Source of the DNA: Nemopilema nomurai
Taxonomy: Eukaryota; Cnidaria; Scyphozoa; Rhizostomeae; Rhizostomatidae
Length of the DNA: 64,000 nucleotides
Direction of reading: 5' to 3'
Assembly (NCBI GenBank): GCA_003864495.1
Contig: ML133366.1
Span: 1,960,871 to 2,024,870, forward strand
This document shows, piece by piece, positions 1 to 12,939 of this stretch. Made by a program: the position numbers and the translations under genes. The notes beneath the pieces are model-generated. The model was not told the DNA's origin and did no database searches. It saw only the letters and a list, made by a program, of their open reading frames with translations. The first letter of the stretch is position 1, and the number at the start of each line of letters is the position of its first letter.

Positions 1-1787
1 TTCTCCGATTTTCTCATTTTCCATTTTGACATGTAAACTTTGATTTACACATTGGTTCTTTGGTTTTTACCTTCTATGCCTATCAAAACAAAACGCGATT
101 TATTCGCCCCCACTGTTTGATAAAGTAGATACCATGTTTACTCCACGAACAATTCCTAATCCAACACATTAGATATTTATTTGACTTGATTGACAAGAGC
201 TTATTTACTAGCGGGGAATACCCGCTTAGAATGTCCGTGCTCCTGTACAGCAATTCTTTCGTAATAAACACTTGGCTGCCTCTTCCAGACACGGTAGAAG
301 CTTGTTTGGACACGCAAGTGAGAGATAAGCTCTGGAAAACCAGGCCACCCCAGGAAAGAACCACAGAAGCAGACGGTGGCAGTGACAGAAGCTTGATTGA
401 AGCTGAATCTCCATTGACGCTTAAATTCTGCCCATTCCAACCTCCACTGATTTCCATCAAATTTTAGCGCGCGAGAGATTTTTGGAACAAAGATAGTGTC
501 TCGGCCTGATATATTTATATATATATTAAAATGTGTAAAGGTTTTATCTATTAGTTGTGCTGCGTGCAGTATCTGTGATCGGTCGTAATCTTGTTGACAG
601 CTACGTATCGTCTTATGTCAATGTATCATTTCCGTTATTGTGATTCTGTCGATTGCCGTAGAGTCACGTATCACTGTTGATTGTCACTTCTAATTATATT
701 CAGTGTCTTTCATTTGTCATGCTCCTTCATTTCGGCTTCAACGTATCTTCTCCCGCGCTATCAAAAACCCCACATCGTTACAATATGTCTAATGCAGTCA
801 AGTGTCAAAGTGACAGTCGTTTCGCTTTAGGAGCTGTCTCAGATTATGGTGAAATTTTAGTTTTGATGAAAGTTGAGCCTGGCATTATTCTTAAATATTA
901 CCAATTTTGAGGCTCATCTATCTCATATTGGCAATACTCCTGAAAAGTCTGGGTACAGAACAGTAATATCCTAAAAATGTAATTACGCACCGCATTGCTT
1001 CGCCCAATCCTGTTGTAACTGATGCTACTAATAGATCAAACAAGATATTTGTGCAGCAGCAATCCTTTTGCGTCAGACATTGATGGGGGTACCCAGGAAA
1101 TCATGACAAGCATGGAGTATTTCGGATTAACATCCAACTTTACCCTTCTGAGAACTACGGGTTGCCCCTCTGTGTCACGAATTTTCTTATATTTATGTAT
1201 CTTATATATATATATTTCATATTTTAATTTATACACATTCTTTTAATTATATATTCTATTTATCCTTTCTTCCTGTGCAAATTTGCGGCAATTGATGCAC
1301 TTCCTTCAAGAATGGCACCCGTGTTTCCAGGTTCAAACAACTGATGTCAAGACTTCTTTATGGCAATCAATTCATGTCAAAGTTCAACTTAACCTACCGT
1401 TGTCTGAAACAAGTACTGCTGATTATTGCAAAATTGCAAACAACGAATTCGGGTCTTTCTTTACAAGATTTGTTCACGTTACTATTACTATTACTTACTA
1501 TTACTTCAAAGCATTTATAAGCTTCAGGCAAACGGAAATGGATGCCTCAAAATCACACTGGCAAATCTCAACGGGAGATAAGGGGATGCCGCCGCTCTGT
1601 GCGCAAAACCAACGTCTCACCTGCTAAACGTTGTACTTTGGACGCCAGACGAAAGTACGAATTGCACCAGCCTGCCACGAAGACAAGGTAAGGCCGTAAA
1701 GACAACTTTTAGCCAAGTTATCTGCATAAGTCGCCATATCGAGCGAAGTTAACTATCTGGCAGCGAGTTTGCAGGCGAGGAGGAAAC
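1..1787. other. intergenic, upstream of the ALDH3 gene
   Basis: No gene is supported here. Open frames on both strands between about 80 and 470 and at 1283-1627 overlap one another, match no family I know and lack clear splice signals. The last ~100 bases before the ATG at 1788 presumably include promoter or 5' UTR, but no core promoter element is obvious. Confidence 0.5.
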
Positions 1788-3293
1788 ATGGCTAAACCTT
1801 GCGATTATTCCGACATTGTTCATCACTTAAGGTTGTCCTTCAACCAGGGGAAAGTAAGGCCAGTTGAGCGTCGAATACACCATTTGAAGCAGTTTTTGAG
1901 GATGATGAAGGAAAACAAGGAACTGTTTGTAGAGGCCCTCCACCAAGATTTACGCAAGCCAGCTTTTGAAGCGGTAATGATGGAGTACACAGTAGTCATC
2001 TCAGAGATCACAAAGTTTATCGATAATGTTCCTTCCTGGGCATCCTTCCAGCCAACCGAGGCTGACCTGATGAACAAACTCAACACTTGTGGAATACAGT
2101 ACGAGCCTCATGGAGTAGTTTTGATTATTGGAGCTTGGAACTATCCTCTTCTTCTTTTGCTGCAACCGCTAATTGGCTGCATTGGTGCAGGCAACTGTGC
2201 AATCTTGAAGCCATCTGAGCTTTCACCAGTCACAGCAAGCCTCATCGAAAGTCTTGTTCCTCGGTACCTTGATGAAGACTGCTTCAGAGTGATAACTGGG
2301 GCTAAAGATGAAACTTCCGCACTCCTCAGAGAAAGATTTGATTACATCTTCTACACTGGTGGCTATGTGGTAGGGAAGATAGTTATGGAAGCAGCAGCTA
2401 AGTATCTTACACCAGTAACTTTGGAGCTGGGTGGAAAGAGTCCATGTTATGTAGAAAATGATTGCAACTTTGACGTAACTGCTCGTAGAATTGTTTGGGG
2501 GAAGTATGTGAACTCAGGTCAAACCTGTCTTGCCCCAGATTATATTCTTTGCACCAAGGAGACTGAAGAAAAACTCATCCAATCTCTAAGAAAAGCTCTA
2601 AAAGAGTTTTATGGTGAGAACCCAAAAGAATCCAAAGATCTGGCTCGAATCATCAACGAAAGACATTTCCATAGAATAAAAGATCTAATTATTCAAGATA
2701 GAATTGTTCTTGGTGGGGATGTTGATGAAAGTGAGAAGTACATTTCTCCAACTATCATGACAGATATCACCCCAGAAGATGCAATTATGAAGGAGGAAAT
2801 ATTTGGCCCATTGCTTCCAATAGTCAGGGTTTTATCTGCAGCTGAAGCAATAAAGTTTATCAACAAAAGAGAGAAACCATTGGCCCTCTACGTCTTCTCC
2901 AAATCATCAGGCATAATTGACAAATTCATCAATGAGACATCATCTGGTGCAGTTTGTGTCAATGATTCTATCGTTCAAGCAGCAGTACCATCACTACCAT
3001 TTGGTGGAGTTGGTCAAAGTGGCACTGGTGCATACCATGGCAAGTTTTCTTTTGAGTGCTTCTCACACAGAAAAGCATGTCTCATCAAGAAGCAGAATCT
3101 GGAGGCATTAAATGCCATACGATATCCCCCATACACAGATTCAAACTTGAAAACAGCATGCTGGTTCCTGATGCCATCAAGGAGTGCCAAGTACATGAAA
3201 TTTTTCTTCTATTTTGCTGTTTTTGGTGCCATAATCTATTTGTTAAAATCATACAAATGGCTTGAAAGTTTCCCTAAGTTTTGGAAGGGATGA
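1788..3293 (+). CDS. ALDH3A2: ALDH3-family fatty aldehyde dehydrogenase, membrane-anchored
   Basis: Predicted NAD(P)-dependent oxidation of medium- and long-chain aliphatic aldehydes to fatty acids. The 501-residue frame covers the whole ALDH3 family length in one exon. Visible are the active-site Asn in WNYP (118), the general base in ELGGK (E213), the catalytic nucleophile in SGQTC (C247), the cofactor-site motif EIFGP (337-341) and the family C-terminal block LPFGGVGQSGTGAYHG (403-418). A hydrophobic segment at about 471-487, flanked by lysines, matches the C-terminal anchor of vertebrate ALDH3A2, so ER or peroxisomal membrane attachment is likely. The ATG sits in a good context (aaacATGGC) and no in-frame upstream ATG extends the family alignment. 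The absence of introns is unusual next to the multi-exon vertebrate gene and could mean an old retrocopy or intron loss. The frame shows no decay. The exact ALDH3 subgroup (A or B) is not resolved. Confidence 0.93.
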   Translation: MAKPCDYSDIVHHLRLSFNQGKVRPVERRIHHLKQFLRMMKENKELFVEALHQDLRKPAFEAVMMEYTVVISEITKFIDNVPSWASFQPTEADLMNKLNTCGIQYEPHGVVLIIGAWNYPLLLLLQPLIGCIGAGNCAILKPSELSPVTASLIESLVPRYLDEDCFRVITGAKDETSALLRERFDYIFYTGGYVVGKIVMEAAAKYLTPVTLELGGKSPCYVENDCNFDVTARRIVWGKYVNSGQTCLAPDYILCTKETEEKLIQSLRKALKEFYGENPKESKDLARIINERHFHRIKDLIIQDRIVLGGDVDESEKYISPTIMTDITPEDAIMKEEIFGPLLPIVRVLSAAEAIKFINKREKPLALYVFSKSSGIIDKFINETSSGAVCVNDSIVQAAVPSLPFGGVGQSGTGAYHGKFSFECFSHRKACLIKKQNLEALNAIRYPPYTDSNLKTACWFLMPSRSAKYMKFFFYFAVFGAIIYLLKSYKWLESFPKFWKG

Positions 3294-6200
3294 AGTACAT
3301 CATGTTTTTGTGAGGAACTTTCTCTTGAACTTTTTTTGCAAACTTTTGATCCAAATCCTCCTGATCCAGATCCAATTTTGCTCCAGAGTTTGTTTTGTAT
3401 GCTTTCACTGTATAAATATTAGTAATATTATGCAGTGACCTGCAATATTTAGTGAACTGCACTTTAACAGAGAATTATGCCCATACTGGTCCTGTTAAGA
3501 ATTGTAATACTGTGTTTCACAACCAGCGTAACTTTTTTTCTTTGCAATCTAAATTTTTCCAGCTGTGAAGAGATGTTTTAAAAACTTTGTTTGATTTGCA
3601 GCAAGAGTTATCTTTATAGAGAAATAATGATATTTTATTCACACTAAATGTTGTTTGTACTTGTGTTCTTGAACTACTACAGTTTTACCAGATAGAGAAA
3701 GAGCTTTACAGACTTCAGTTGTCTGTTTTTTGTTAAACATCGTCATAAAATATTTTAAGACTTCTCATATCATATGAATCTGGGAGTTGGACTTGTTTAT
3801 ATGATGTCAATGCAGCGTCAAATCAGTTGGCATGATTCAAAGATATCTGGGTTTTTGAAATGTGGAAAGGAACAGGTTATCCATTTGAATAATTGGCTAT
3901 CTGTTGGTAACTGTTTCAATTTAAAGGCGGGTAGATAGTTGTAATAAGGGGAACATTCACTTTTATGTAATTCCTAGCAAAGTACATTGCAGCCCAATTT
4001 TATTGTGCCAATGAGACATTATAAAAATTGTTCTTCAACCGTTCATGTTTCTTTTTCATAAGAAACAGTTAGCTCAAAAAATAGTCCTACTAGTTCAGAC
4101 ACTGTTTTGGTTTTTAAATTTTCTGAGTCACAACAACCAATTATAACACTTATCATTGCTTAATTGCAGAATTATAGTTGATATTAGAACCTTTTTCATC
4201 CCTCTTTTGCAAATGACATTGCTTGATTTCTGTACACCCTTGATTTTAGTTTGATTACTTACTATTTGATTTAGACAGGACATAAGTTTGAAAGGGCATA
4301 AGTTGGGACGAATGTAAAAGCAAAAAGTTTTCATTTATATTCCTGTAAAGATAGAGTCACAGTAAGAGCATCTAGTCACAGTAAGAGCATGGCAAACAGG
4401 GCTTGATTTTCTTCTCAACTGTTAGTGAACAGAAGCAACAGTTTTGTAAGGCCACTTTTTGGATATATGTTCAAAACTTAAAAAGACTCTATGTAAATTT
4501 GGGGAGGTATTTTGAAGTCTATTTCTAGACTACCCTAAATGTGTATATGTCAAAATATGGTCTGAATTAAGGTACATTTGCATTTGTGTCAACTAAGATG
4601 TGACTCCCAGGGTTACTTTTTCTATTGCTTTAAATGCCAATTAGTGAAGCATTGAATTGCAATGAAAGTTGATTCTCGTTTGTGCTATTGCTTCATCACA
4701 TCTTTCATGCCTTTCCCCCTTGCCCTGAACAACTGCATGCCCCCTTGACATTGTTTCTGTTAATTGTTTTACTTAAAGCGACCACTTTGGGAATCTGTGG
4801 GAATTGGAGCACGTTTACCTTTACATATAATGGCAATCAACTTACCATATCATAGTCTGCCATAATCTGCAAATGCTTCTAATATTCAAAAATGTTTCTA
4901 GCATAATCAAATATGTGCAGTTCTCCTTTTGCTAGCCCTCTGGCCATTGCATATAGTATCTATATAGATATGTGTAGGTTGATAGACAGCTGGATTTAAT
5001 CATGTATAGCATGAATTATGTTGTGTTGTTGAAAGCTTGTGCAAGTTTGTTGGCTTTCCAGGATATTTTGTCAGGACGCTTAAAAAGCCCAAAACTCATC
5101 ATGCTTTTGACTTAAACTCACAAACGATGCAGCTATCTAAAGATTTCAAATGTTTCTGCCATTAGCAGCCCAACATTTTCAGACCACACTTGGGTTTTTA
5201 TTCAATCAACCAAAATTCTCTCAGGTGCTTCAATAATCCTGACAAATTTTAACACGGATAAACAATAAATCAATGAAAACGCTACAGGAATTACATTGAA
5301 AATGCCATATGGCTTTTGAAAAATATTTTCTTTTTAATATCGTCCACACAAAAACGAAAATCTAAACATAGGGAGAATGCTATCATTGTGGTTTTTAGAA
5401 GTAAATATTTTTATCATACAAAATTGTCGGAATTATTCTCTACACGGTCTCAAGGAAAAGACCAGTCCACCTCTCCCAGGGCAGGTTTTTTTCTAATTTA
5501 TGGATAACTAGTTTCGTTAAACGAATCTAGCAATGTATAATCAAGTCTTTTTAGCAATGGGATATTTTAAAAAGCCTTGCTCGGTCATTCTCTTTCCTTG
5601 TTTCGGGTACATTGTGGATACATTGAAATGATAATTTTCTTCCTGAAACATTCCTTTAACCTTGTCCCGTTTGTCAAATACCGTTTACAATTCAAACAGC
5701 TTTCTTTAACATTTATATCAACCTTCATTGGACATTTAAAATATTAATTTCTCATTGGTAATTTAAGAAATAAAGAAGTCGGTCTAGATGAAGCGGGTTC
5801 TTTGAGAAAAGTATTAATGGTAAAATAGTTCTGTTGTCGGATTTCCTGATCCCCTTATTCTATCAACCCTCAGTTAGGCGATCCCTGTTTAGATAAGCAA
5901 AAGTTGTTACTTTATTCCCAAGCTAGGTGAACGGGTCTGAGAGGCAACAGACCACGTAGTTTGGATGTCAAAAATAGCGTTTTCTACCCGACGTTGTCAA
6001 TAATTAGCTGTTTAAAAACTCGGTTGCCAACAAAAGCCGTTGCGATGGAAAGTGGAGCACGTCATCGAAAGCGTGGTAGCTACCAATCCTCATAAACACT
6101 ACGCACTGGACAATTCGGGCTTGCATCAGTAAAGAGACCTTCACTGCAATGCTTCGCTCGTTCTCTAATCCGCTCCTTCAAAGGGGACTAAGGAATCAGA

Positions 6201-9043
6201 ATGCTTTATCCCATTTCCAGAAACTAATTCCAATCCTCTTCTCTAAGGCTGTTATTTATGTCCTTTCATGTTTGTGTGGGTGAATGATTTTCTTGATTCT
6301 CCCCTACATTAAGGTTGTTTCAGACTAAAGCAACTGGCCAAATTTTAAAATCAATGAATCGCTACTTCTTGAAATTCTGAAGGCGTAGGGTTCTCTATTT
6401 CATTGGCGGTTTTTGTGCATCTATTTAATTCGATTCGTATTTCTTCACAGGGGAAGGTGCGTCATCCAGTGAAGAAACTTGAAGCATGGAAGGCCAATTT
6501 GATAAATCAGCTAAAATTTCATTAATATCTCCAAATGATAAATCACTTGTCCGTTGATTCACAATAATGCAGCAAATCATACATATCTTACCAATAGTGT
6601 ATAATGCTGGACGACCAATAAACTAATTTAGCTGATTTAAAGCAGCATGTGCAATCGATTTAACGAATTTTCTCAAAAATTATTTCTTTTCTTGCTCGGA
6701 CAGACCAATTAGCTGACAATTTTCAGCTCGCTCTTTTCTTAAAGATTTTTCCGCGAAGAACTATAGATCTTGGAAGCCCCAATAGCTGTCTTTACTTCTT
6801 TACTTACTTTACTGTATTTCTTTAATAACCTTACTTCATTTCTTGGCTTTCCAAGAAAACCCTTCAAAGGATCGTAAAACAACGTCAAGTAATGTTAGTT
6901 CTTGTTTGACGTAGAGTTTAGCTTCTTAGCCTAGAGTTGGATTCTCAATTATTTTATTAGATTTTGTTTTATGATGTTCTCTCTTTCTATTTCATTAACA
7001 CCAATTTACCTCTTTCGGTGCACAGTTTTTCTTGTGCCAACCAGTGTTTGTGTTTTAATTTGTATTGTTGTTGTTGTTGTACCTGCTGTGAAATGTTTTA
7101 AAACAAATCAGAATTAAGGTCGAATGAGAACCGTTTGATAAGGGTCAAATCCAATTCAGTCTGGAAGTTTTGTTGGTGTCGATTTGAATTTGAGTATTTG
7201 AGTATTAATGTATATGAGTATTTTTATGAATATCTTGCATGGCTATTTGTGAATGTAATTACCACTGAATTTGAGCTGAAAAATGATAATATTTCAAATG
7301 ATCCACCGAGATGGCCGAGAGAAAGTACAAGCCGAGGGACCACATATTCTACGAATGCCCAACTTGAAACTTGCAAAGAAGATTAAAATTTGCATTGAAG
7401 GATTGGGAGGATCTCACTCAGAGATCAGCTTTATGCAACTTTGTGATGCCTTGTGTTTGAAAAAGGCTGGAAGCTTGTCTAAGAAGTAAGGAAAAGGTAA
7501 TTATTGATGATTTCTTAACGAGTAGCTCTGACCACTTTCTGACGTCACAGACTTCTGGCGCTGAATTTCTGAACGCTTTCAAGTGAAGCCATCGAGAATT
7601 ACGAAATTCCAAGTTTAGAACCGGATATTTCATAAACTAGATATTGTAAAGAAGAAAGAAAACAGTTTTGAAATCATTGCGTTAAACTTGGCTTTAGTAA
7701 ACCCTCCATATGTGCAGGTGACTTCTACCTTGAATATGTTATTATGTTGCGAAAAGATGGAATAAAAGACATGTGGATATAATCCCAGTCATAGTTTTGC
7801 TCATTGATGTAACATATTCTGGCTAGCTGCATTCCGTTCGTTTTCAGAAGCCTGTTAAGAAAGAGCAATTATGTCGAAGCTTTTTTAAAACGTTTTGATT
7901 TATTTACGAGCTCTTGGGCATATATAATCCTCTAAATAGCATATGTTGTGGTGATGTCAAGCGGATCGGGAAATTTCTATAAGCAAGTGGTTAAGAATTA
8001 AATATATAAATGATTATATGAATTCGAAAAACTTTGGTTGATTGTCTGTATTTTGTGATATTGCTTTCAAATTGATCTGTTTCCATAGTTGATTGGTGCA
8101 GTTTTCCTTAATTTTCCTTGCTCACATCCAAGACAATATAGCGCTCACTCTTCCATGCGTATGCCATGCCCCTGTGTTCTGACAATTTGAAGAACAGTTC
8201 CCTGCCAGGGTCGCAGCTTGGCACCCTGAAATCTTTCCAATGTCATCCGTCTTGACTCTGTCATTTTTTTACTCTCATTGCTTCGATGGATGGTTGATTG
8301 GTTGTGAAGGCATACTTCTCCGAATTCTTCTACCGGGGCCTTTTCGGTTGCATTTTGCATCCGCATTTTTCGCATGATCTCCAGTTGCCTTGTTTCCTTC
8401 TTGTTGAATAAATTCTACCCCATCTCGAAGATTGATCGCCCACATTTTACCTTGGCTTAGTCTTACCTCGACGAGCCTTGGCTGTTATCATCTCCAGTCC
8501 TTCTGGTCCACCATCAATGTTCAAAATGCCTTCAGCTTGATGTGCATCATATAACTGTATACTTAGCTGCTTACTTCAAAGCAATGAAATGACTACAGTC
8601 TCCGCGCCACTATTCCAGCATCTCCATAGCGTTTCCGGGTTAACACTTATGGATGTCCAACACTGCTGTCGCTCCATTTTGCCCCCACAAGAAATATTTC
8701 TAGCAGACATTTATAGGACCCAAAGTACCCGGATGGTAAAACAGGAAAAAGAAGAAACGAGGGAAACGATTTTAAGGAAATGGTTTCAATATCATAATCA
8801 TCATTGCCATCATGATCATAAATTGTTAATCATGAATCATAAAATTTGACATAAAAATTTGAAATCCCAAGCAGAGAGCAAAAACATGGCACTGAAACGA
8901 ACTGGAAGAAAGTTCATGGCACATACAAAGTAAACAGAGTTTTTTATCCACTTAAAATGATGCAAACCTTGCTGAGCTATGACTAACAACATTTAATGAA
9001 AATTGTTGTTTGATGTCTCTCATAAAAGGCTCAATGCCGTAAA
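3294..9043. other. long AT-rich intergenic region
   Basis: Probably contains the ALDH3 3' UTR at its left end; the nearest canonical AATAAA I noticed is far away, at 5264. A short frame near 7283-7489 looks faintly coding but matches nothing I recognise and has no splice context. A small TTG/TGT run lies near 7066. Nothing else is supported. Confidence 0.5.
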
Positions 9044-9801
9044 GTGAGGGTATGTGATATAGGTACCAGACATGGTGCATATTAACTACTAATCCAAGTA
9101 TCACGCTCCATGTGACTATCCTACATCGAGCAAAAAGCTATCAGCACGGGCACAAATTCAATCAAAACTGACTAGAATCGAGAGGCAGCAATTAAACAAG
9201 TCTGCTTCATAGAAGATGACACTCATTTGCCAAAGATTTCTATGAAAGACCTGAGTTATTCCGAAGCACGGCAATGAGGGCCGCTATGCTAGTGAAAATA
9301 GAAATAATTACTTTTGAGAAAAGGCCAAACTGGGTTGACAGACAAAGCCCTGTCTGGCCCAGGAGTAATCTAGTGGCTGTATTAAGACAAACACAACCTT
9401 CAGACCATCTTTTCAGAAGCAATAGGGATCCGATTCGATTGTCATCGAGGAGCGAGGACTGCAACCTCATTATGAAAGACACAGCATATTTCTCCTTTAA
9501 CTGATGTTATGATGATACATAATGTTTAATTTTAAATGACTAATGCCAAGGTATCTCGCGAAGTCCTACTGCAAATCACTAATGACCATAGCGTACGTCA
9601 CGTGTCACTATACCACTCTATGACGTTTGTGTCACTTGAGAGGACAGTCAATAATATAGCATGTTAATAAAAGTTGCAAACGTTATTCTCTCTCATTGCT
9701 GGTGCAACGCATTATTGTGTCTATTTGAGAAGGTGAATGCCATTTATAGGAACTGCCATCAAGGCTAAAACTGTAGAAAAGATGGAGAATTGCAAATACA
9801 T
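9044..9801. repeat. partial direct repeat of the serpin-arm flanking module
   Basis: This stretch repeats, in the same orientation and with moderate divergence, the sequence at about 12306-12939 plus 14435-14548. It is inverted relative to about 18480-19215. It ends almost exactly where the left arm of the inverted duplication starts, so the left serpin is flanked on both sides by copies of the module. The shared blocks include the CGTACGTCACGTGTCACTAT segment and the region ending in GCCATTTATAGGAACTGCC. Confidence 0.75.
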
Positions 9802-9901
9802 AGTCGAACGAAAAATAAAAAAAAATTACCACATAATAAAAGCTAGAAGCTGAAGTATGATAACAGAAACACTAAATGCATGTATTTGAGATGATTACAA
9901 A

Positions 9902-11050
9902 TTAGGATGGATTGACTACCTTTCCCATAAACAACATTACTTTTGTTTCAACATCAGAAATTAAAAACAAGAAAGGATGGTCTGCATAGAAGATCAATGG
10001 CCGCTGAACTGGCATTGCACATCTGGCAATCATCATAGAAGAAGTGGCAGCAGCAGCCTCCGTTCCTTCCTCGTTAACTTCAATGAATGCCTTCTGAACA
10101 ACAGTGCTGACCCTTAAGCCTGGTTTCATGGCACTCATTCCTGAAAAATCAGCAGCTCCATCACTGAACATGTCTCGAAACCCAAGCTTCATGAGAATAT
10201 CATTATACTCCTTGTCAAAGTCAAATTTGAAACGTGGAATTGTTACTTCAATTGGTGTGTGCAAATCTTCAGGGCAAATACATTTCTGTAGCACTGAATT
10301 ATCCCTCAGTATACTCTCTAGAACTGAGCTCAGTCCTTCATCATCCTTTGGCAATATTATACTCATGGTTAGCCTTGTGGCTTTGTATGGCATACAAAGC
10401 ACTTGGAATGTGCCTGCTTCGTAATATCGCATATCTTTCTTTGCCTTCATAAACATCATTTGGGCATCTACTGTGTTTTGTTTGCTCAACTTGAATTTCT
10501 TTGTCTTGGTATTTTGGGGGTTAAACTCATGCAACCATTTGCCTTTAAAGTAAACTGCACTCGTTAAAACCAGCCTTGTTAACGGATTTAGCATTCCAGA
10601 TGATATGAGATCTCTTATCTTTCCGTTCGTTTGCTTTTCGACCCAGCAATTGATCTCATGCCTCGCCCCTTCGCTGTCCTTCACATAGTCGACAGAAAAG
10701 CTTTCCGACTCAAAACAAGTCTTTACTATTCTCTGAAACTCTGAGAGAAGTTCAAAATCTGTTTGTACCCATATCTTGTTGGCTGTGGCATACTCCACTG
10801 GGCCGAGGTTTCGAAAACTATCCAATGTTTTTCCAAATACGTCAAATGTCCGTTCATCTTCAGGTCTATTTCTAAGACCAAGTCCAGTTGCCATTTGCAG
10901 TGCCGTTTTTCCCCGTGCACCCGCAAAAGTCATTGCTAAGGCATTGAACATGCTCCATGGCGAAAATATTACATTTTTGTCTTCAGCACTCAGTTGTGAG
11001 AAGATATTTGAAGCTAGAAAGCTGTTTGCCGTTCCTATCTCCGTCCCCAT
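9902..11050 (-). CDS. serpin 1 (clade-B-like serine protease inhibitor)
   Basis: Predicted inhibitory serpin of 382 residues in one exon, a normal clade B length. No signal peptide is visible from this start, so it is probably intracellular. The hinge GTEAAAAT is canonical (P15 Gly, P14 Thr, then small residues), which supports the insertion mechanism of inhibitors. Counting from P15, the scissile bond is Arg343-Cys344 (P1 codon at 10022-10024), so a trypsin-like protease is the expected target. The serpin signature FYADHPFLFLI follows. An in-frame upstream ATG at 11248 would add 66 residues unlike any serpin. I chose 11050 because homology with serpin 2 begins exactly at this ATG and the length fits the family. 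A 5' UTR intron cannot be excluded. Confidence 0.9.
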   Translation of the reverse strand: MGTEIGTANSFLASNIFSQLSAEDKNVIFSPWSMFNALAMTFAGARGKTALQMATGLGLRNRPEDERTFDVFGKTLDSFRNLGPVEYATANKIWVQTDFELLSEFQRIVKTCFESESFSVDYVKDSEGARHEINCWVEKQTNGKIRDLISSGMLNPLTRLVLTSAVYFKGKWLHEFNPQNTKTKKFKLSKQNTVDAQMMFMKAKKDMRYYEAGTFQVLCMPYKATRLTMSIILPKDDEGLSSVLESILRDNSVLQKCICPEDLHTPIEVTIPRFKFDFDKEYNDILMKLGFRDMFSDGAADFSGMSAMKPGLRVSTVVQKAFIEVNEEGTEAAAATSSMMIARCAMPVQRPLIFYADHPFLFLISDVETKVMLFMGKVVNPS

Positions 11051-11617
11051 AATATAAGCCATGAGATACAGCACGTCTCTCAATTCCTGCGAACATGCAA
11101 TGTACAATGGTTGAAGAGCGGCCCATTTATTTCTTTCTTTACATTCTACAACAAAACAATAAGAAAGGAATGCTCCCCTACAATTTAACTGGGCTTTCTG
11201 TTGCCTTGGTGACATCTCAAAATCTATATTGCCTATCACGATCATCACAAATCAATAATCATAAAATTTTGTCATTAGTCCCAAGATGAAGCAGGGAGAC
11301 AAAACAAGACAGGGAAACGGAAAGAGTTGATGGGAATGACTAGACATATTTCGGAGTTTCTCTAGACCCACGTCTTGCTTCTTTCATGTTTCATTTAAAA
11401 TTTTAATTAGATATTCTTCAATTCTGGCTGGGCGTCAGGAATTTGTATTTGTTTTTGTTTCTAACTAGCTTTCGAAGGTAGGCTACTGAGGCGTTTTCTT
11501 TATTTATACCAGTGTCCTAGTCCTTTCGCTTGATATGACCATACCTCGTGTTTCCTTATGCCTGTAATTACAGAGAGCTAGCGACTCTCCTCGCTCTTTG
11601 TGTATGTTTGATCATGA

Positions 11618-11695
11618 CAGCAGGGACTCAAACCACGGACCCTTGAGTCCATAGTCAGGTCAGCGCCTCTAACCACTGAGCCATCTTCGCCCACG
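11618..11695 (-). mobile_element. tRNA-derived SINE head (left arm copy)
   Basis: On the minus strand an A-box-like TGGCTCAGTGG (11673-11683) and a B-box-like GGTTTGAGTCC (11624-11634) are spaced as in tRNA genes. The ends do not pair as an acceptor stem, so this is a SINE promoter head and not a working tRNA. Its mirror copy is at 19814-19890. The element's outer ends cannot be placed because both copies were duplicated together. Confidence 0.65.
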
Positions 11696-11723
11696 ATAAA
11701 TGATAAACATTACATTAAAGACC

Positions 11724-11940
11724 TACCGTAAGTCCTTGAAATGCCCCTCCCCCTCGAAACCCCCCCCCCCCCCTCGAATAAGCCCCCACCCTAGAACTAC
11801 AAATTTTCAATAAGCCCCCCTCAAATAAGCCCCCCTCCATTTGTTGATTTTTGACCCCTGAGGTTGCATTTGGTATTTCAAAACTCCACTCGAAAAGCCC
11901 CCCTTTGAATAAGCCCCCATCCAAAAATGTCAAATTGGCA
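11724..11940. repeat. G/C-homopolymer-rich repeat with one MITE-like end (left arm)
   Basis: Begins with TACCGTAAGTCC, close to the terminal repeat of the small element at 17511-17628. It continues as degenerate copies of a GAATAAGCCCCCCTC-like motif with long C runs. The frame open across it encodes only Gly-rich repeats and is not a gene. The mirror copy is at 19570-19784. Confidence 0.6.
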
Positions 11941-12939
11941 TGAGAGCTTCTACCCGAAAATCTACTAATCTCGGAGTCATAACCATTCTTTGATAGAGAA
12001 CGAAGCTAAACGATAGTGAACTGATAATCTGCTAGTTATGATTAAGAAAAAGTGAATAATAAATCGTTATGTAATGAAGTTGAAACGACAAAATTCAACG
12101 CAAACATTATGACTGAGATTCTGTCGTATTCTCTGTTGAAGGAAAGAAAAGGCGAAGAAGATAATCAAATCTGGAAAACCACACCATTGAGATGAACCGA
12201 CTTTGACGTTTTGTTTTGAAGACGAGACTAGAAATAACTAATGTAAAAAAACCGGATGAACAGACAAAGCCCTGACTGGCCTGAAGTAATCTGGTTGCTG
12301 TATAAGTGAGAGTATGTGGTATATCAGACACGGTGCATATTCATTGCTAATCTGAGTATCACGCTCCATGCGACTATCCTACATCGAGCAAAAAGCTATC
12401 AACATTGGAACAAATTCAATTTAAACTTACTGGATCGAGAGGCAACAACGGCAGCAACTAAACAAGTCTGCTTCAAAGGAGATGACACTCATTTACTAAA
12501 CATTTCTATGGAATTATTCCGAAGCAATGAGAGCCACTATGCTAGTGGAAATAGAAATGATTGATTTTAAGAAAAGGCCAAACTGGGTTGAAAGACAAAG
12601 CCCTGACAGGCCTAGGAGTAATCTAGTTGCTGTATTAACACAAACACAACCTTCAGACCATCTTTTCAGGAGCAATTGGGATCTGATTCGGTTGTCATCG
12701 AGGAGCGAGGACTGCAACCTCATTATGACGACACAGCATATTTCTCCTTTAACTGATGTTATGATGATACATAATGTTTAATTTTAAATGACTAATGCCA
12801 AGGTATCTCGCGAAGTCCTACTGCAAATCACTAATGACCATAGCGTACGTCACGTGTCACTATGCCACTCTATGACGTTTGTGTCACTTGAGAGGACAGT
12901 CAATGATATAGCATGTTAAAAACAGTTATTCTCTCTCAT

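Noticed and set aside
83..467. Overlapping frames at the left edge as a neighbouring gene exon
   Set aside because: Three mutually exclusive frames are open; none resembles a known family and no splice signal favours one.
9274..9504. Small ORF (about 76-84 residues) retained in three copies of the flanking module
   Set aside because: The copies differ by many amino-acid changes and the antisense strand is equally open. There is no sign of protein-level constraint or a known domain.
10104..10424. Antisense 106-residue frames identical in all three serpins
   Set aside because: They are shadows of the conserved serpin coding strand and carry no family features.
11715..11933. Gly-rich protein frames in the G/C repeat
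   Set aside because: Produced by a low-complexity repeat; repeat length varies between the arms.
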